A DNA stretch of 63,944 bases from Planctomycetota bacterium (GTDB lineage: Bacteria; Planctomycetota; Planctomycetia; Planctomycetales; Planctomycetaceae). Each line of letters opens with the position of its first letter. Within the stretch, counting starts at the first letter, position 1. The position numbers and the translations under genes were made by a program. The stretch spans positions 1 through 63,944 of the forward strand of contig JAEZFD010000018.1 of NCBI GenBank assembly GCA_023417655.1. Direction: 5' to 3'. The notes under the pieces are model-generated. The model saw nothing but the letters and a program-made list of their open reading frames with translations, searched no databases and was not told where the DNA came from. Shown here piece by piece: positions 19,666 through 27,867 of the stretch.

Positions 19666-21369
19666 ATGTTCGAGACTCGTTTACACACGTTCAGATCTCG
19701 AATTTTGTCTCGCGACAAGATTGCCGGCCTCCTGTTTTCGCTCTGTGGCGGAGCCTCCGCGTTCGCTCAGCCCTTTGGCCCGGTCCCGGTTCAGCAGCCG
19801 GTTCGTCCACAGGTGATGCAGCCGGTGATGCGCCCCCCAGTTGCCGGGATGCCGGGCAATGTGATGCCCAGCAGTGGGATGTCCAGTAGTGGGATGCCAG
19901 GTAATGGCATGCCCGTCAAAACAATCTCCACACAGACATCGATGTGCGAACTCGCTGAGCGACATCCCCTGTGTGTCATCATCGGTGAGCGTATTGCCTC
20001 TCTGCTGATCGCGACTGAAACCATCGACGAAGGGCCGTTTCAGGAATTCATTCTGGGTGCGAATGTTCAGGGGAGTCAGCGGACCAACGCCCGGACTTCG
20101 TTGGACTTCATTCCCAATGAATCGGCGATGAAGTTGAAGGTCGTGCTGCATGGAGTCACCGTCAATCAGACACTGAGTCAGGTTCGCCAGGCTGCGATTC
20201 AGAGTGCAGGCAGTGTTGAATTTGAAGTGACCAAGCAGGTCGAATTCGACGGCTTCCAGCTGACGACCTGGACGCCAGCAGCTTATATGAGGATCCGTCA
20301 GCAGCATCTCGGGGCATCAACGCCGATGAGTCCGATTCCCTTGCTGGGGCCTCTGGCCAGTTCGATCGTCATGAATGCCGCCGAGCAGCGGAAGCCCATG
20401 ACAGAGACGATTGCGGCACAGCGAATTACGCAGGCTGTCGCGCCGCAATTCAATACGCAGCTCGACAAGGTCCTGAGCTCGCTGAATGATCAGCTCAATG
20501 GAGATCTGAAAAACTGGCTGTTGCAGGCTCAGATTTATCCGAGCCATATTGCGACGTTATCGTCGGACCGTGCCGGCCTTTGGGGAGCGGCCTTTGAAAA
20601 GGAAGCTCCTTCTTCTGCGAAGTCGGGGATCTTTCAGCCGGTCTCTGCCTCCGGAGTGCGGAAGAAGGTGTTACCTTCTCGCCGGCTGATCCCGGTATCA
20701 ACCTCTGGTCAGCCTAGCGACGGAGCCAGTCTCGCTGCCCGGTTTTTGACGGAAGCAGATCAGATTCAGGATCGCGTGGTCCTTCTGGTGCATGAATCGC
20801 TGATCGTCGACATTGCAGAACGGTATGAACTCGGAGGAAAAGGGGTTCCGCCTTCAGTGCTGGATTCCCTGCTCAGGAGCTCAGGCGATGCTCCGCAAGG
20901 ACCATCGATGGGGACCCTCGTGCTGCACCCGGAGAACCCGGTGTCCGCAACGATTAACGGCGGCGAGTTTCTGTTGACTGTGAAGGCCGGTTTCAAGCCG
21001 GTGATCGGGCCGGAGATCCCTCCTTGTGAAGTCGTTTTCTCCTTCCGCCCCGTGCTGACGGAAACGGAAATTATTCTCAAGCCAGAACTCGCCTCTATTG
21101 AACAGCTCGATCCTGCTGCCGGTGGGATTTTTGGAGCGGCAGGTCAGGGAATCCTGAAGCAGGCCATTGAACAGCGTCTCAAGGAATACACGCTGCCTCG
21201 GACTGTGAATATTCCTCGCGAAGCGAATCAGGAACCTGTGCCGCTCCGCCTGCAAAGTCTGACGCTGAACAGTGGATGGCTGTCGGTTGCCTATGAACCT
21301 GCGATCAAGGTTCAGCGTCCAGCCTGGCAGTCGACAGATGGCTCGCTGGAAGATGCTCTGCTGCGATAG
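19666..21369 (+). CDS. Large exported protein of unknown function
   Basis: A 567-residue protein. ATG 19666 follows AAGGGG and gives an export signal (DKIAGLLFSLCGGASAFAQ), although the signal is preceded by an unusually long charged N-region. Next comes a Pro/Gln/Val/Met-rich stretch with short repeats (GMPGNVMPSSGMSSSGMPGNGMP-like, from a 15-base tandem repeat), then a long mixed alpha/beta body. I do not recognise a family or catalytic motif; the C-terminal part (GGEFLLTVKAGFKPVIGPEIPPCEVVF) may be beta-rich. It is probably a cell-envelope protein. It stands alone. Confidence 0.65.
   Translation: MFETRLHTFRSRILSRDKIAGLLFSLCGGASAFAQPFGPVPVQQPVRPQVMQPVMRPPVAGMPGNVMPSSGMSSSGMPGNGMPVKTISTQTSMCELAERHPLCVIIGERIASLLIATETIDEGPFQEFILGANVQGSQRTNARTSLDFIPNESAMKLKVVLHGVTVNQTLSQVRQAAIQSAGSVEFEVTKQVEFDGFQLTTWTPAAYMRIRQQHLGASTPMSPIPLLGPLASSIVMNAAEQRKPMTETIAAQRITQAVAPQFNTQLDKVLSSLNDQLNGDLKNWLLQAQIYPSHIATLSSDRAGLWGAAFEKEAPSSAKSGIFQPVSASGVRKKVLPSRRLIPVSTSGQPSDGASLAARFLTEADQIQDRVVLLVHESLIVDIAERYELGGKGVPPSVLDSLLRSSGDAPQGPSMGTLVLHPENPVSATINGGEFLLTVKAGFKPVIGPEIPPCEVVFSFRPVLTETEIILKPELASIEQLDPAAGGIFGAAGQGILKQAIEQRLKEYTLPRTVNIPREANQEPVPLRLQSLTLNSGWLSVAYEPAIKVQRPAWQSTDGSLEDALLR
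19849..19908 (+). repeat. 15-base coding tandem repeat
   Basis: Four imperfect 15-base units beginning ATGCC(C/G/A) encode MP(G/S)(N/S)-type pentapeptides inside the large exported protein. Such units usually change in number by slippage. Confidence 0.7.
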
Positions 21370-21579
21370 TCTTCCCAATAGGTTCCCGCTGGCTGCTGAA
21401 TCGCTGGATGCTCAAAGGGGATGCCGACGTATCGCGGTGCTACCCTTTTTCGAAAGACTTCGTCACACTGACGAGTGCGTTTATGCGATCTTTCGACGCT
21501 CTGCAGTCTTTCTGAAAGACTGAACTCGCGTTCGAGCTTGAAAAGTGTCCTGCACTGTTTCTCAATCAAGGGAGTGCTA

Positions 21580-22629
21580 ATGCGCCTGCAGCTCTTGTGC
21601 GGATTTCTTGGGTTCTGTTTCCTGTCAATGATGCCGCTGGGTCTTCAGGCGGGAGCAGAGGATGGTCGCCTCGACCTGTATTTCATCGATGTCGAAGGTG
21701 GTGCCGCACTGCTGATTGTTTCGCCTGCGGGTGAGTCGATGTTGATTGATTCCGGGTATCCAGACTACATGGATCGGGATCGCGACCGGATTCTCAAAGT
21801 CGTCCGGGATGTCGCCGGACTGAAAAAGATCGATCATGCCGTTGTGTCGCACTGGCATCTGGACCACTACGGAAACCATGCGTCACTCGCCGCCGCGATC
21901 CCCATCGGCAAATTCTGGGACCGCGGAATTCCGGACTCACTGTCGGAAGATAAAAAATTCGACGAGCGAATCGCACAGTATCGAGCCGCGTCACAAAATG
22001 CTTCGCTCGCATTGAAAGTCGGAGATCAGCTCTCGCTCAAGGGGAAGCAGGTGCCAGTGTCGATTCGCGTCCTGACAGGCAGTCGGAAGGTCGTTCCGAA
22101 CGAAGGGGAGCCCAATCCGTTTGCGAGAGAACATGTCCCTGCGAAAGAGGACAAATCCGACAATGCGGCGAGTCTTTCGATGCGATTCGATTTCGGGCGT
22201 TTCCGTTTTCTGTGTTGCGGCGACCTCACCTGGAATGTCGAAGCTGAACTCGTGACGCCGAACAATCCTGTCGGAAAAGTCGACCTGTTTCAGGTGACTC
22301 ATCATGGACTCGGGGTCAGTAACAACCCTGTTCTGGTGAAAGCAATTGATCCAGTTGTGGCCGTCATGTGTAACGGTCCGTCGAAGGGGGGTGACCCGAG
22401 GGTAATTGAAACCGTAACTTCGACCGCCTCGCATAAGGCTCTTTTTCAGCTTCACCGAAACCTCAAACTCGATGCTGCGCAGCAGGCGCCAGCAGAGCGT
22501 ATCGCGAATACCGGTGACACGGATTCCTGTGCTGGGGTCTGGATCAAAGCGTCTGTTGCTCCCGATGGAGAGAGTTATCAGGTTCAGGTCGGGCCTGACG
22601 GTCAGCCAGAGACATTCAAGACTCGCTGA
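21580..22629 (+). CDS. Exported metallo-beta-lactamase-fold protein (ComEC/Rec2-like)
   Basis: A 349-residue secreted protein. ATG 21580, preceded by AAGGGAG, starts a signal peptide (LQLLCGFLGFCFLSMMPLGLQAGA). The mature part has the metallo-hydrolase pattern: FIDVEGGAALLIVSPAGESMLIDSG, the metal-binding VVSHWHLDHYGNH (H-x-H-x-D-H), the later LCCGDLTW and VTHHGLGVSN. This set resembles the hydrolase domain of ComEC and related stand-alone proteins, without the channel part. A phosphodiesterase or nuclease-like activity in the periplasm is likely, but the substrate is unknown. A terminator follows. Confidence 0.82.
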   Translation: MRLQLLCGFLGFCFLSMMPLGLQAGAEDGRLDLYFIDVEGGAALLIVSPAGESMLIDSGYPDYMDRDRDRILKVVRDVAGLKKIDHAVVSHWHLDHYGNHASLAAAIPIGKFWDRGIPDSLSEDKKFDERIAQYRAASQNASLALKVGDQLSLKGKQVPVSIRVLTGSRKVVPNEGEPNPFAREHVPAKEDKSDNAASLSMRFDFGRFRFLCCGDLTWNVEAELVTPNNPVGKVDLFQVTHHGLGVSNNPVLVKAIDPVVAVMCNGPSKGGDPRVIETVTSTASHKALFQLHRNLKLDAAQQAPAERIANTGDTDSCAGVWIKASVAPDGESYQVQVGPDGQPETFKTR

Positions 22630-22705
22630 TTCGGTTTGAGGAACTCTTTGCGGTGAGCTTATCGTGCTGAACAGGTAAAGACTGACAATCAAACGGACGA
22701 TAGCG

Positions 22706-22734
22706 AAGCCCATCGAACTTTCGATGGGCTTTTG
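22706..22734 (+). terminator. Terminator after MBL-fold gene
   Basis: An 11-base perfect stem (22706-22716 with 22721-22731; arm aagcccatcga), loop of four, running into TTTTG. Confidence 0.75.
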
Positions 22735-22876
22735 TCGTCTGCACGCCAGGAATTTCAGCCGCCGATGCCCGGGGTGGTAGAGTTCGAGTGGGTTCACCAC
22801 CCTGCGATGCGCTGGTGACTTTCCCTCGACGTGACCAGATCGAGATCGCAGACGCCCAGTTGATTTTGAGATGTCG

Positions 22877-22908
22877 GCGGAATGCGTTTCTTGCGGAACG
22901 CATTCCGC
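22877..22908. repeat. 12-base inverted repeat
   Basis: Arms gcggaatgcgtt and aacgcattccgc with an eight-base spacer. There is no U-run directly after it on either strand, so a terminator role is not clear. It lies in the 450-base gap between the MBL-fold gene and the next exported-protein gene, which otherwise shows only the terminator at 22706. Confidence 0.5.
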
Positions 22909-23079
22909 TGGCGACTCTTTTCGACGACAGATTTCAAAGTGGCGCCGTTCACTGCTCTCGTGATTGAACCTCGAATTCAGCAGTGGATAGCTCGGGTCGC
23001 TTGGTCATCCGTGTCATCGAGCGAAATCTGCACCGCGGCCTCTGATGTTCGAATGTTGTTCGAGGACAGGAATGTCGTC

Positions 23080-23742
23080 ATGACTCGATTTCAAGTAAAC
23101 ATGATTGTCGTCGGAGCGATTGTTGCTTTGGGCGCCAATCTGCCAGTCAGCTCCATGGCGGGATGTCCTTGTCAGAAAGGAGGCGCCGGAGGCGGCGTCT
23201 CCATGGGAATGGATTATTCAGCGGGCCCGATCGCGGAACCTTATTCAGGTTCTATTCCAGGCGCTCCCTATCCGGGGACCGTTGCAGGGATGCCCTATTC
23301 AAATCCTATGCAACCGAACGGGGTGACCGTCGGAAGTGAAGTCCCGGCGACCGGTGTTCCCGGTGTTGGCCCCGGTTATTCAGGTGCCACGGCAACCACA
23401 TGGCAGCCGCCCCCAGGCACGATCGGTCGGACCTATCAGATGAAGTCCCGCCCGGTGCCTGTCTCGATGCACCCTCGATCCGCGATTGTCGATGTTCGAG
23501 TCAAGAATGCGAAAGATGTTCGTGTGCATGACATGAATGTTTATCGCACTGAAGACTATCTCGAAGGGTTTCAGGATCATCTCGACCCGACGATGTGGCA
23601 CTTCACGGCCGAGCCGCTGATTCCGGGAATCCCCCATATCTGTCGGGTGGAAGCTCACTTCGATGGTCCTGATGGGCGAGACGTTAAACAGGAGCGTTAC
23701 GTTCGACTGATTATGGGACGCGTGATTGAGGTCGAATTCTAG
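23080..23742 (+). CDS. Exported Gly/Pro/Tyr-rich protein with TIGR03000-like C-terminus
   Basis: A 220-residue protein. ATG 23080 has AGGA eight bases upstream and yields a signal peptide (VNMIVVGAIVALGANLPVSSMA); the longer open frame upstream is unsupported. After a CPCQKG cysteine pair comes a low-complexity region of PYSG/PGAPYPG/GMPYS units (residues about 45-105), then a beta-rich C-terminal domain (AIVDVRVKNAKDVRVHDMNV ... IPHICRVEAHFDGPDG ... VIEVEF). That domain resembles the short planctomycete-specific domain TIGR03000, seen by pattern only. Role unknown; cell-wall or envelope association is plausible. Confidence 0.68.
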   Translation: MTRFQVNMIVVGAIVALGANLPVSSMAGCPCQKGGAGGGVSMGMDYSAGPIAEPYSGSIPGAPYPGTVAGMPYSNPMQPNGVTVGSEVPATGVPGVGPGYSGATATTWQPPPGTIGRTYQMKSRPVPVSMHPRSAIVDVRVKNAKDVRVHDMNVYRTEDYLEGFQDHLDPTMWHFTAEPLIPGIPHICRVEAHFDGPDGRDVKQERYVRLIMGRVIEVEF

Positions 23743-23906
23743 TACTGGTCGTGTTACCAGACAGCCGCACAGCGACCGTTCGACAGTAAAAATGCTGTGC
23801 GCCGCTCCATTCTGCCGTGAAGCCGCTGGAAGAATGAGCCAACCGTCCAGTGGCGGTGAGAATCTCAGAAGCATCAGTTGAGACGACAATCAGCCGATGC
23901 GTTTCG

Positions 23907-23940
23907 CCCCCGGGAACACCCTCTTCCCGGGGGATTTTTA
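23907..23940 (+). terminator. Strong rho-independent terminator
   Basis: Perfect 10-base stem (23907-23916 with 23924-23933; arm cccccgggaa), seven-base loop, then ATTTTTA. It separates the exported-protein gene from the Fur-family gene. Confidence 0.9.
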
Positions 23941-23976
23941 CTGAATGAGAGCTCTCTTTGCGGTTGTTCGTCGATT

Positions 23977-23991
23977 TGCAATACAATTGCA
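23977..23991 (+). promoter_or_regulatory. Candidate Fur-family operator (15-base palindrome)
   Basis: The sequence TGCAATACAATTGCA is a perfect palindrome around a three-base centre, with the layout TGCAA-N5-TTGCA known for alphaproteobacterial Fur/Mur and related boxes. It lies 74 bases before the Fur-family start and overlaps the -35 element by five bases, an ideal position for self-repression. This is a pattern match, not proof of binding. Confidence 0.55.
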
Positions 23992-24016
23992 CTTCACGAG
24001 GAAACGGTGCTAGAAT
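23987..24016 (+). promoter_or_regulatory. Likely promoter of Fur-family gene
   Basis: TTGCAC (23987-23992) and TAGAAT (24011-24016) are 18 bases apart. The palindromic operator covers the first five bases of the -35 box. Confidence 0.5.
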
Positions 24017-24065
24017 CCCCGCGAGTGACAGACACGGATGCTTTAACGTCAAAAGGGCGACGACC

Positions 24066-24515
24066 ATGGTCGGCAAACGACCAAGTTCAGAACAGGTGCA
24101 GACCGCAAGGGAAATCTTGCGCGGCGCAGGTCTGAGGAGTACGCCCGCCCGCATTCTTGTCCTGCTCGAACTGCAGGGGGCCACATCGCCGATCACACAT
24201 GCGGAACTGGCTGATCGGCTCGTTCCCTCAGGGTTCGATAAGACGACGATCTTCCGAAATCTGAATGATTTCGCGGATTCCGGTCTCGTGCGGCGAACAG
24301 AGTTGGGAGACCACGTCTGGCGTTTCGAGCTGAAGAATGCGGATTCACATCAGGATGATCATCCTCATTTTGTCTGTGTCGACTGCGGGGCGGTCACTTG
24401 CCTGGGCGATGTGGAACTGACGACCGCGTCCCGCAAACGCTCCAGCCAGATCGGCAGAGTGACCGAGATCCTGCTCAAGGGACATTGCGTCACCTGTGAG
24501 CCCGCCGCCAGCTGA
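24066..24515 (+). CDS. Fur-family metalloregulator
   Basis: A 149-residue winged-helix repressor. ATG 24066 follows AAGGG; the frame is open upstream but that would run through the promoter. The DNA-binding half holds LRSTPARILVLLELQ and the recognition-helix region FDKTTIFRNLNDFADSGLVRR. The metal part has the Fur signature SHQDDHPHFVCVDCG and a second CVTC, giving the two Cys-x-x-Cys pairs of the structural zinc site. It could sense iron, zinc or peroxide; the sequence alone does not settle this. It is a single gene, probably self-regulated through the palindrome in its promoter. Confidence 0.88.
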   Translation: MVGKRPSSEQVQTAREILRGAGLRSTPARILVLLELQGATSPITHAELADRLVPSGFDKTTIFRNLNDFADSGLVRRTELGDHVWRFELKNADSHQDDHPHFVCVDCGAVTCLGDVELTTASRKRSSQIGRVTEILLKGHCVTCEPAAS

Positions 24516-24596
24516 TTCAGTCCCTCACCAAGCTGTGAGGCAGGTGAGCAACCCATCGGTGAAAATTGGCGAGTTGGAATTCTTCGACAGCCATCG

Positions 24597-26258
24597 TCAG
24601 ACCTGGCGGCCGAAAGCGAGAATTGTCATATCGTCGCTATTCGCCCTGCCGTGCCGGAATCGAGTCACCTCTTCCACTACGGTGTTGATCATGTCATGAA
24701 GCCCCTCAGGGGCATTCTCGATCGCTGCCGCAAGTCGTTCTGTTCCAAAGAGCTCATTCGCGGGGTTCATCGCCTCGGAAACGCCGTCCGTGTAAAGCAG
24801 AATCTGGTCTCCAGGTGAGATGCTCAGGCTGACCGGGTGAACCTCCATCGTGTCGGAAATTCCTAAAGGAAAACATCGCTGCGAAGAACTGATGTCCTTC
24901 ACAGGCGAGACTCCCCTTCGTCTCAGTAAGGGGTGAGGATGCCCTGCATTTGCCAAGGTCAGCAGATGACTCTCTGCGTCCAGCACACCGAAGCAGGCGG
25001 TGATAAACATACATTCTTCAGCATTGTCCAGAATGAAGCGGTTAAGACTGGAGACGGCAGACTTCAACGTTGGAGACGTCGCAACCCGGAGTTTCACTTC
25101 TCCAGCAAAACGCATGATGTTCATTGCCGCCGGTAAGCCTTTTCCGCTTGCGTCGGCGATGCCGAAGATGACCCGGCCGTCTCTCATCTTCTCATAGAAG
25201 AAGTAATCGCCTCCCACCTTTTCGGCAGCGGCGTAATAGTGGAAAAATTCATAGCCCTGAACGTCAGGTCGCGCTCGAGGCAGCATACTCAGCTGTACAT
25301 GACGGGCGGTTTCCAGCTGGCGCTCAGTGTCCCGATGCTGAACGACGATGTCGTGGGCGCGTGCGTACCCGATAGACTGCCCGGTGACGACGCCAACGGC
25401 GGACACAAGGTCGAGATCGTCATCGCTGAACCCGTATGAAGCCGACCCATCCGACTGCAGAATGATCACTCCGAATGGAGTCGATTCCGGGCCCAGAATC
25501 GGAACGCAGATGGTGCACTGATGGAGGTCATCCATCGCCATCGCGGGATCGCCTGCGTCCTCAGTGCGGACGACGCCCCGACCGGTCTTGAGAACTTCCT
25601 GAATCAGCTCGACGTTCAGGGGAACTCCCGTCAAATCGGTGCTGTCTGCGTCGCGGCCATGTTTCATGGCGACGGGGCGAATCTGTCCGTCAGGGTCGAG
25701 AAGATGGATTTCCCCGAAATTTGCCTGTCCGAAACTGCGAAAAAGCAGGTCGAGAACGCGCGGCAGAATGACGTCGAGCTGGAGACTGCTTCCGAGAAAA
25801 CGCGTGATCTCAATCAGCGTTTCCAGTTGCCCTTTCAGGTTTTTACTCGAGATCCCGCCGGAGAGCGGTTTGCCCTGACCTGAATTTAAAGTCGAGCTCC
25901 CCCCCAGTACGGTGTTTTGAACATCGACTTGCGGGACCGTTTCGCTGACCTTCGGGTCGTCCGGATCTTTCAGGAAGAAGCCAATTGAAACATCATGCAG
26001 AGAGATGCGATCCTGATCCTGAAGACGTTCCCGCTTTTGGAGACGGCGACCATTCAGGTAGGTCCCATTTGTGCTGCCCAGATCTTCCACATAGTACTGT
26101 CCCTGCAGCGAGATGACCTGGGCATGAAATCGAGAGATGGCCTGATTGGAGATCACCAGGTCGCAGGTGGGATCCCGGCCAATGATAAGATGGCGGTTTT
26201 TCAGGACCGACTTCCGCTCGCCCGGATTCGGCATTCCGAGCACAAGAAGTGTCGCCAT
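24597..26258 (-). CDS. FHA-GAF-PP2C (SpoIIE-type) phosphatase
   Basis: A 553-residue cytoplasmic signalling protein with three domains. Residues 1-100 form an FHA domain that binds phosphothreonine (HLIIGRDPTCDL, SRFHAQ, LGSTNGTYLNGR). Residues about 145-310 look like a GAF sensor domain (LEITRFLGSSLQLDVILPRVLDLLF ... FGVIILQSDG). Residues about 330-550 are a SpoIIE/RsbU-type PP2C phosphatase (VGGDYFFYEK, GIADASGKGLPAA, LANAGHPHPLL, LLYTDGVSEA, NSDDMTILAF), with the metal-binding aspartates kept. Such proteins usually act on anti-sigma-factor antagonists or other phosphoserine targets. No partner gene lies beside it. Confidence 0.9.
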   Translation of the reverse strand: MATLLVLGMPNPGERKSVLKNRHLIIGRDPTCDLVISNQAISRFHAQVISLQGQYYVEDLGSTNGTYLNGRRLQKRERLQDQDRISLHDVSIGFFLKDPDDPKVSETVPQVDVQNTVLGGSSTLNSGQGKPLSGGISSKNLKGQLETLIEITRFLGSSLQLDVILPRVLDLLFRSFGQANFGEIHLLDPDGQIRPVAMKHGRDADSTDLTGVPLNVELIQEVLKTGRGVVRTEDAGDPAMAMDDLHQCTICVPILGPESTPFGVIILQSDGSASYGFSDDDLDLVSAVGVVTGQSIGYARAHDIVVQHRDTERQLETARHVQLSMLPRARPDVQGYEFFHYYAAAEKVGGDYFFYEKMRDGRVIFGIADASGKGLPAAMNIMRFAGEVKLRVATSPTLKSAVSSLNRFILDNAEECMFITACFGVLDAESHLLTLANAGHPHPLLRRRGVSPVKDISSSQRCFPLGISDTMEVHPVSLSISPGDQILLYTDGVSEAMNPANELFGTERLAAAIENAPEGLHDMINTVVEEVTRFRHGRANSDDMTILAFGRQV

Positions 26259-26474
26259 CGAAGTGCCCCGCAGGGAAGAGTGCTGTCACAAATTTCACGC
26301 AGGACACATAAATCGCATCCATACTCAATGGATTTTAATTCTCCTCAATGTGGAAATCCACTAGATAACTGAGCACGGAAGGGGATCGCATCTGTATTAA
26401 AACGCGACGCAGATGTGATTGTCTCGCGTCGCGAACAAGCTTAGAAGAAGTATCTTCAAACCCTGTCGTTCTGT

Positions 26475-27716
26475 TCAGACGTCGCCGCCTGGAGCTGCAT
26501 CGACGGCTGAATCTGATAAGTCTGCAACTTGGTTTGAAATTGCAGCGTCTTCTCCAAGAAACAGCCGTTTCACCACCATTGTGGCATAAGCACCACGAGG
26601 GAGTGAAAAACGCAACGTTAATTTCTTTCCTTGTCCGGCATCGAGCTCGTCATTGGCGAATGTTGCAGCGAAATCCCGCACAGGAATAAACACCGGGCGC
26701 CGTAATCGGGAAAAGAATCGATCACGTGGAAACTTCACTTTCAGGTCCCGCAGTTCCCAACCTTGTTCTTTCAGCACCTCTTCGGCCAGTTCAGGGTGAG
26801 GAAACTCCTCGGGACGAACTCGCCCGGAAGGGAGTGGAATCTGCATTTGACTGAGGACCTGCAGATTCTCCGGCGAGAGGGCTCTCGGGCAATGAAGCGG
26901 ACCTGTTCGCAGTTGCAGAAGTGTCGTCTGACCCGATTCGCAGAGTGTCTGAATTTCCCGGCTGACAATCTGATTCCATAAATCGCTTTGCAATGCTGAT
27001 AAAAACAGGCCCCGCAGGTCCCCATTGACCAGTGCCCACGCTCCTTTGAATTTAGTGGGGTGATCGCAGAGATATGTGATCACACTCCGCCGGTGTGAGC
27101 GGCTGAGTTGCTGCTTGCACTCGAGCCAATTGCCCCAGTTCTCGCGGAGGATCGCTTTCTGCTCACGCTCTTCCGCATCGTCCAGCGGCTCTGGCTCCGC
27201 GAACGTCAGACGCAGTGCTTGTTCATACTGCTCACGGATCCATGCGGATGCGATAAAGCCATGTTCAGGGAACCATGAGCCAAATCGCTGGTCATCGAAG
27301 TAGTTGGGGACCCCTGACTGCTGGATCTCAGGAATCGCCGATTCGGCAAGTCGCTGTTCTTCAGGTCGCAAAGAACGAAGAACAATCCGGAAGTGATTTG
27401 CCGCGATATCGTCGGAGGTGACGGCCCGTTCCGACTGCCCCAGATATGTCAGCGATATTGCATTATCGTTGCATGAATGCCGTGGACCGCCGCGAACCGT
27501 GATGAGTTGCGAGGTCACCGCATGCCGGTCTTTCAGTCCGGCGTGTGCCATATTCTTTCGCGGAAGATTGAAAATCCTCGCGAGACGATCGAGGGCATCG
27601 AGCGTGGTCCAGCCGGTTTTCCGCAGTTCATAAACAGCGTAGGCCCCGGTTTGCCGAATCGGCAGGCTGTTCTGTTCACGGACATCAAAATCTTCCGGCA
27701 GACGACGGAGTTTCAT
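26475..27716 (-). CDS. truD: tRNA pseudouridine(13) synthase TruD
   Basis: Converts U13 of some tRNAs to pseudouridine. At 413 residues it is slightly longer than the E. coli enzyme (349). The N-terminus (MKLRRLPEDFDVREQN) matches the family start, and the catalytic motif is HAGLKDRHAVTSQ with the nucleophilic aspartate in GLKDR. The inserted TRUD domain segment shows PNYFDDQRFGS. The C-terminal end is rich in charged and Ala residues. It is transcribed from the same strand as mnmA, 151 bases downstream of it, so both are RNA-modification genes possibly in one unit. Confidence 0.93.
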   Translation of the reverse strand: MKLRRLPEDFDVREQNSLPIRQTGAYAVYELRKTGWTTLDALDRLARIFNLPRKNMAHAGLKDRHAVTSQLITVRGGPRHSCNDNAISLTYLGQSERAVTSDDIAANHFRIVLRSLRPEEQRLAESAIPEIQQSGVPNYFDDQRFGSWFPEHGFIASAWIREQYEQALRLTFAEPEPLDDAEEREQKAILRENWGNWLECKQQLSRSHRRSVITYLCDHPTKFKGAWALVNGDLRGLFLSALQSDLWNQIVSREIQTLCESGQTTLLQLRTGPLHCPRALSPENLQVLSQMQIPLPSGRVRPEEFPHPELAEEVLKEQGWELRDLKVKFPRDRFFSRLRRPVFIPVRDFAATFANDELDAGQGKKLTLRFSLPRGAYATMVVKRLFLGEDAAISNQVADLSDSAVDAAPGGDV

Positions 27717-27867
27717 AAGCAGGGCAGGCCAGTCAAAGAAGTAATATGAAAGGAACGTTTACGGAATCAGCAGGGGCGGGTGAAATCCCCGGCGACAGAA
27801 GAAGAGGGCCAGTAAAACGAAATCGGAAACATCGTGTTTCCGCGGCAGTGAGAGAGGTGAGAATCGG

